A model generated the notes under the pieces. The model had not been told where the DNA came from, searched no databases, and was given only the letters and a program-made list of their open reading frames with translations. A DNA stretch of 64,000 bases from Sphingobium sp. EM0848. Lineage in GTDB: Bacteria; Pseudomonadota; Alphaproteobacteria; Sphingomonadales; Sphingomonadaceae. The DNA lies in assembly GCF_013375555.1 (NCBI RefSeq), contig NZ_JABXWB010000003.1, forward strand, positions 1-64,000, in the 5' to 3' direction. The position numbers and the translations under genes are program-made. Positions 61,572 to 64,000 of the stretch are shown one piece after another (position 1 is the stretch's first letter; each line of letters starts with the position of its first letter).

Positions 61572-62471
61572 ATGCGTACCGACCTGGATCATCTACCGGC
61601 GCCGAACCAGCAGGAACTGGAAGAGGTGGTGCGCATCCTGTTTGAGGAGTTCTCCACAGCCATCGGAGCAACCACGGCGCCATGGAAGAAACAAGCGCGC
61701 ATTCTCAAGGTAATCTTGTACGGTAGTTACGCGCGGGGCGATTGGGTTAACGACCCGATAGGCGGTTACAAATCCGACTATGACATTTTGGTCGTCGTGA
61801 ATGACGAGCGGCTGACGGATATAGTGGATTATTGGGCAAGCGCTGAGGATCGGCTTATGCGCGAGGTGACAATAACCGGCAGTCTCAGTGCCCCGGTGGG
61901 CTTTATTGTTCATAGCCTCACGGATGTGAACAAGAGGCTTGAGCAGGGACGACCCTTTTTCGTCGACATCGCCAAGCAGGGAATCGCGCTCTACGAGGCA
62001 GAGGGGTTTGGGCTGGTTACGCCGCGTAAACTTCCTCCAGCCGAAGCAAGAGCGGAAGCTCAGGAATATTTCAATTACTGGTTTGAACAGGCTGAGAGTG
62101 CACGGTTAGGTGCCGAATTTTACCGTGGTGTGCGAAAGGTTCGCGACGCGGCATTCTTGATGCATCAGGCTGCTGAGCGCCTATATCATTGCACCATGCT
62201 GGTGCTGACATTGTATTCCCCGAAGTCTCACAAGCTCACCTTTATGCGCGGTCAGGCAGAGGAAATTGCCCCCGAACTGATTGAAGCATGGCCGCGTGAT
62301 GACAAATTCGGCCGCCGCTGTTTTGAGCTGTTGCGCCAGGCCTATGTCAACGCCCGCTATTCGCCCCATTATAAGGTGACGGACGAGGAGTTGAACTGGC
62401 TCGGGGAGCGCGTCGGTCGCCTTCACGAACTGGTGAAATTGGTCTGCGAGCGGCGACTAGCCGAAAGCTGA
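61572..62471 (+). CDS. Nucleotidyltransferase-HEPN fusion protein
   Basis: A 299-aa single-chain fusion. An N-terminal minimal nucleotidyltransferase domain has VILYGSYARGDW (G51, S52) and the metal Asp pair in YKSDYDILVVV (D69, D71). A C-terminal HEPN domain covers about 160-295 with RKVRDAAFLMHQAAERLYHC and NARYSPHYKVTDEEL; the usual Rx4-6H RNase motif is not clear (R262 and H266 are three residues apart). As separate proteins, MNT and HEPN form a toxin-antitoxin pair in which the MNT adenylylates the HEPN toxin. The fusion may be self-regulating. It lies next to the methyltransferase, inside the defence cluster. Confidence 0.82.
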   Translation: MRTDLDHLPAPNQQELEEVVRILFEEFSTAIGATTAPWKKQARILKVILYGSYARGDWVNDPIGGYKSDYDILVVVNDERLTDIVDYWASAEDRLMREVTITGSLSAPVGFIVHSLTDVNKRLEQGRPFFVDIAKQGIALYEAEGFGLVTPRKLPPAEARAEAQEYFNYWFEQAESARLGAEFYRGVRKVRDAAFLMHQAAERLYHCTMLVLTLYSPKSHKLTFMRGQAEEIAPELIEAWPRDDKFGRRCFELLRQAYVNARYSPHYKVTDEELNWLGERVGRLHELVKLVCERRLAES

Positions 62472-62638
62472 GCCAGATTTTCCCCAATCTCACGCGATAT
62501 GATTTAACCAGTCCATCGTTGCTTGAATGTCATAAAATATTGAATTTGCAACATATTAATTCGATGTGGCGCGGGCGTTAGCTCGCAGCCGTGCCGTCCG
62601 GCCCGGTAAATCACATCAGAAAATGGATATGATCTGCA

Positions 62639-64000
62639 ATGCCCATTGAGTCACGCCGCGCTTGCCGCGACGCGAACGAACCCCTCCCGTCCACGCGCGG
62701 ACGGAAGCCCGCCCCGGTCGTGGAACAGCCAGTCCCGAATTCAGCCGAATGGATTGACCCGCCGGGGTTTCGGGATGCACTGCTCCTGCATCTGTCTCGC
62801 TTTTCGGAAAGCTACTATACGCTTCACAAGGCGATTATTCGGCCAGGCGAAACGTTCAACAGCGCGACCTTCAAGGCATGGCTCAGTGGCCGCCGCACGC
62901 CACAAGGCGTTGCCAGCCTCCAAATCCTCGCCCGCATTGAAACCCGTTACGGCCTCCCGGCCGGATATTTCAAAGCCAAGCTCCCGCATCCGGCCCGCGC
63001 TGCGTCCGGTATCGAAGTCAAAGGCGTGGCACGGGCTGAGCAGCGGCGGCTGGCCTGGCACCTCCCCGACGATTTCAACACGCGATCCCTAAAGGCGCAA
63101 CAGGAGATACTGGAGTGGGTCCAGAACGTGGTGATCTCTGGCGCAACGGAGTACCGCCGCTTTCAGGCGCAGGCGATGAAAAGCCGCTATGCTATCCGGT
63201 TTCCCGAGCTGATCGGCAGGAAGGCGAAGGCCCCGCCGATCGAGATGGATGACGGGAGGGTCGAGGGTGACGAGGAACAGGCCGATGCACTCGCGGATGC
63301 ACCGCCCCGGTTGGCGGCGGAAATGGCCGATCTCATTCGCTTCAAGTCATCCGCCCTGACCGAGATCGGGTTCCAGCGGATCGGCGTGTGGAATGAAGAA
63401 ACTGCGTTTCAGAGGGTCGAGCATTTTGGCCTCATGTTCGGCGCTTTAGCGGCTTCACCTAGCGGATCGGTTCAGGGGCTTGGCGTTCCGCTTCGCGACC
63501 TCAGCTTTGCGATGTTGATCTTTCCGCGAGTGTGGGACTGGTATGTGCAATGGCGCGAAAGGCGGCGGGGCTTTTTCACTCGCTGGGAGTGCGACATGCT
63601 CCAGAACGGCATGGCTCTCGTCCGAGCCGAGACGGGTTGGCTTCGCCAGCACCCCGAGTTGGCCAAGCGGCTGACGCCTATCAAGGAACTGGTGACAGAC
63701 GAGGATGTCGCCTCGATCCAATCGGACTGGAATCAGGCCTGCGATACCATGCACGCGCATGCGGCCGCGCGGGTCAAGCAGATCGCGCGCGTGGCCCGGA
63801 TCCATCGCGATCCATTCGAGCCGATATTGCCCATTCTGGAAGCGCCGAGTCCGGTAGCCGAATATCTGAAGATTGCCGAGGAGGTCCTGAAATACCGGCC
63901 CGACGCGCGGCGTTATCCCCGCGCTGCGGCCGAAACCGTGCGGTCCTATCTGCTCCTTCGCCTGGGTCTTCATCTGGGCCTCAGACAGAAAAATCTGCGC
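62639..64000 (+). CDS. Large tyrosine-recombinase-like protein, 3' end beyond the window
   Basis: An open frame from ATG 62639 to the window end, at least 454 codons. An N-terminal part around residues 50-115 looks like a helix-turn-helix (SESYYTLHKAIIRPGETFNS, TFKAWLSGRRTPQGV). A long helical middle follows. The last visible residues, LLLRLGLHLGLRQKNLR, resemble the start of the catalytic domain of large tyrosine recombinases, with the first Arg in GLRQKNL. The catalytic HxxR and Tyr would lie outside the window. It bounds the defence cluster on the right, as the integrase pair bounds it on the left. The 150 bp before the start are AT-rich, presumably its promoter. Confidence 0.55.
   Translation, partial: MPIESRRACRDANEPLPSTRGRKPAPVVEQPVPNSAEWIDPPGFRDALLLHLSRFSESYYTLHKAIIRPGETFNSATFKAWLSGRRTPQGVASLQILARIETRYGLPAGYFKAKLPHPARAASGIEVKGVARAEQRRLAWHLPDDFNTRSLKAQQEILEWVQNVVISGATEYRRFQAQAMKSRYAIRFPELIGRKAKAPPIEMDDGRVEGDEEQADALADAPPRLAAEMADLIRFKSSALTEIGFQRIGVWNEETAFQRVEHFGLMFGALAASPSGSVQGLGVPLRDLSFAMLIFPRVWDWYVQWRERRRGFFTRWECDMLQNGMALVRAETGWLRQHPELAKRLTPIKELVTDEDVASIQSDWNQACDTMHAHAAARVKQIARVARIHRDPFEPILPILEAPSPVAEYLKIAEEVLKYRPDARRYPRAAAETVRSYLLLRLGLHLGLRQKNLR

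Overview
The window looks like a GC-rich alphaproteobacterial replicon of the sphingomonad type (Sphingobium/Novosphingobium/Sphingopyxis-like). The reasons are two large TonB-dependent receptors, a RND efflux operon, class III CoA-transferase/P450 catabolic genes, an alphaproteobacterial heat-shock cluster with CIRCE and ROSE-like control, and many IS families. The genus is an inference from gene style only. No rRNA, tRNA or CRISPR array was seen.

Layout. 1-6.4 kb: a frameshifted TonB receptor, an acyl-CoA dehydrogenase, a limonene-epoxide-hydrolase-like protein and a flavin monooxygenase. 3.6-4.0 and 6.8-10.8 kb: a graveyard of gene fragments (recombinase, istB, FAH hydrolase, IS256 transposase, serine recombinase, manC, LexA-like, PaaI) around a small heat-shock module (CIRCE element, conserved 70-aa protein, usg-like protein, hsp20 with a ROSE-like leader, broken second hsp20). 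10.8-17.2 kb: outer-membrane factor, TetR regulator, adaptor and RND pump, with the same 23-bp operator-like sequence in both intergenic gaps. 17.2-18.5 kb: an SDR/thiolase scar, a [2Fe-2S] ferredoxin and a GFA-family protein.

18.7-35.4 kb is a coherent catabolic locus. An alcohol dehydrogenase diverges from a TetR gene followed by a MalT-like LuxR regulator. A tight minus-strand operon holds a TonB receptor, class III CoA-transferase, thiolase-like protein, enoyl-CoA hydratase and aldehyde dehydrogenase. A plus-strand operon holds an acyl-CoA synthetase, cytochrome P450, glutathione-transferase-like protein and two hotdog thioesterases. Together they suggest import of a hydrophobic substrate, P450 hydroxylation, alcohol/aldehyde oxidation, CoA activation and side-chain degradation; the substrate is not readable from sequence.

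35.4-49.4 kb is a nested IS zone. It holds a decayed IS91-like element with its own recombinase (interrupted by a 323-bp inverted-repeat insertion), an IS110-family element, an uncharacterised 457-aa gene, an ssb gene split by an ISL3 element with a clean target duplication, a multiply frameshifted dGTPase, and two copies of a 1720-bp IS66-like element, each with its own 9-bp target duplication.

49.5-64 kb is a mobile defence island. Two overlapping tyrosine recombinases are followed by a minus-strand operon hamA-hamB plus an unrecognised 607-aa gene (Hachiman-like, extended). Next come vsr, a small ORF, an HNH endonuclease gene cut by an IS110 element, and a convergent m5C methyltransferase. 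A nucleotidyltransferase-HEPN fusion and a large recombinase-like ORF that runs off the window complete it. The three-gene hamAB operon and the methyltransferase/vsr locus with its disrupted nuclease are the most interesting parts.
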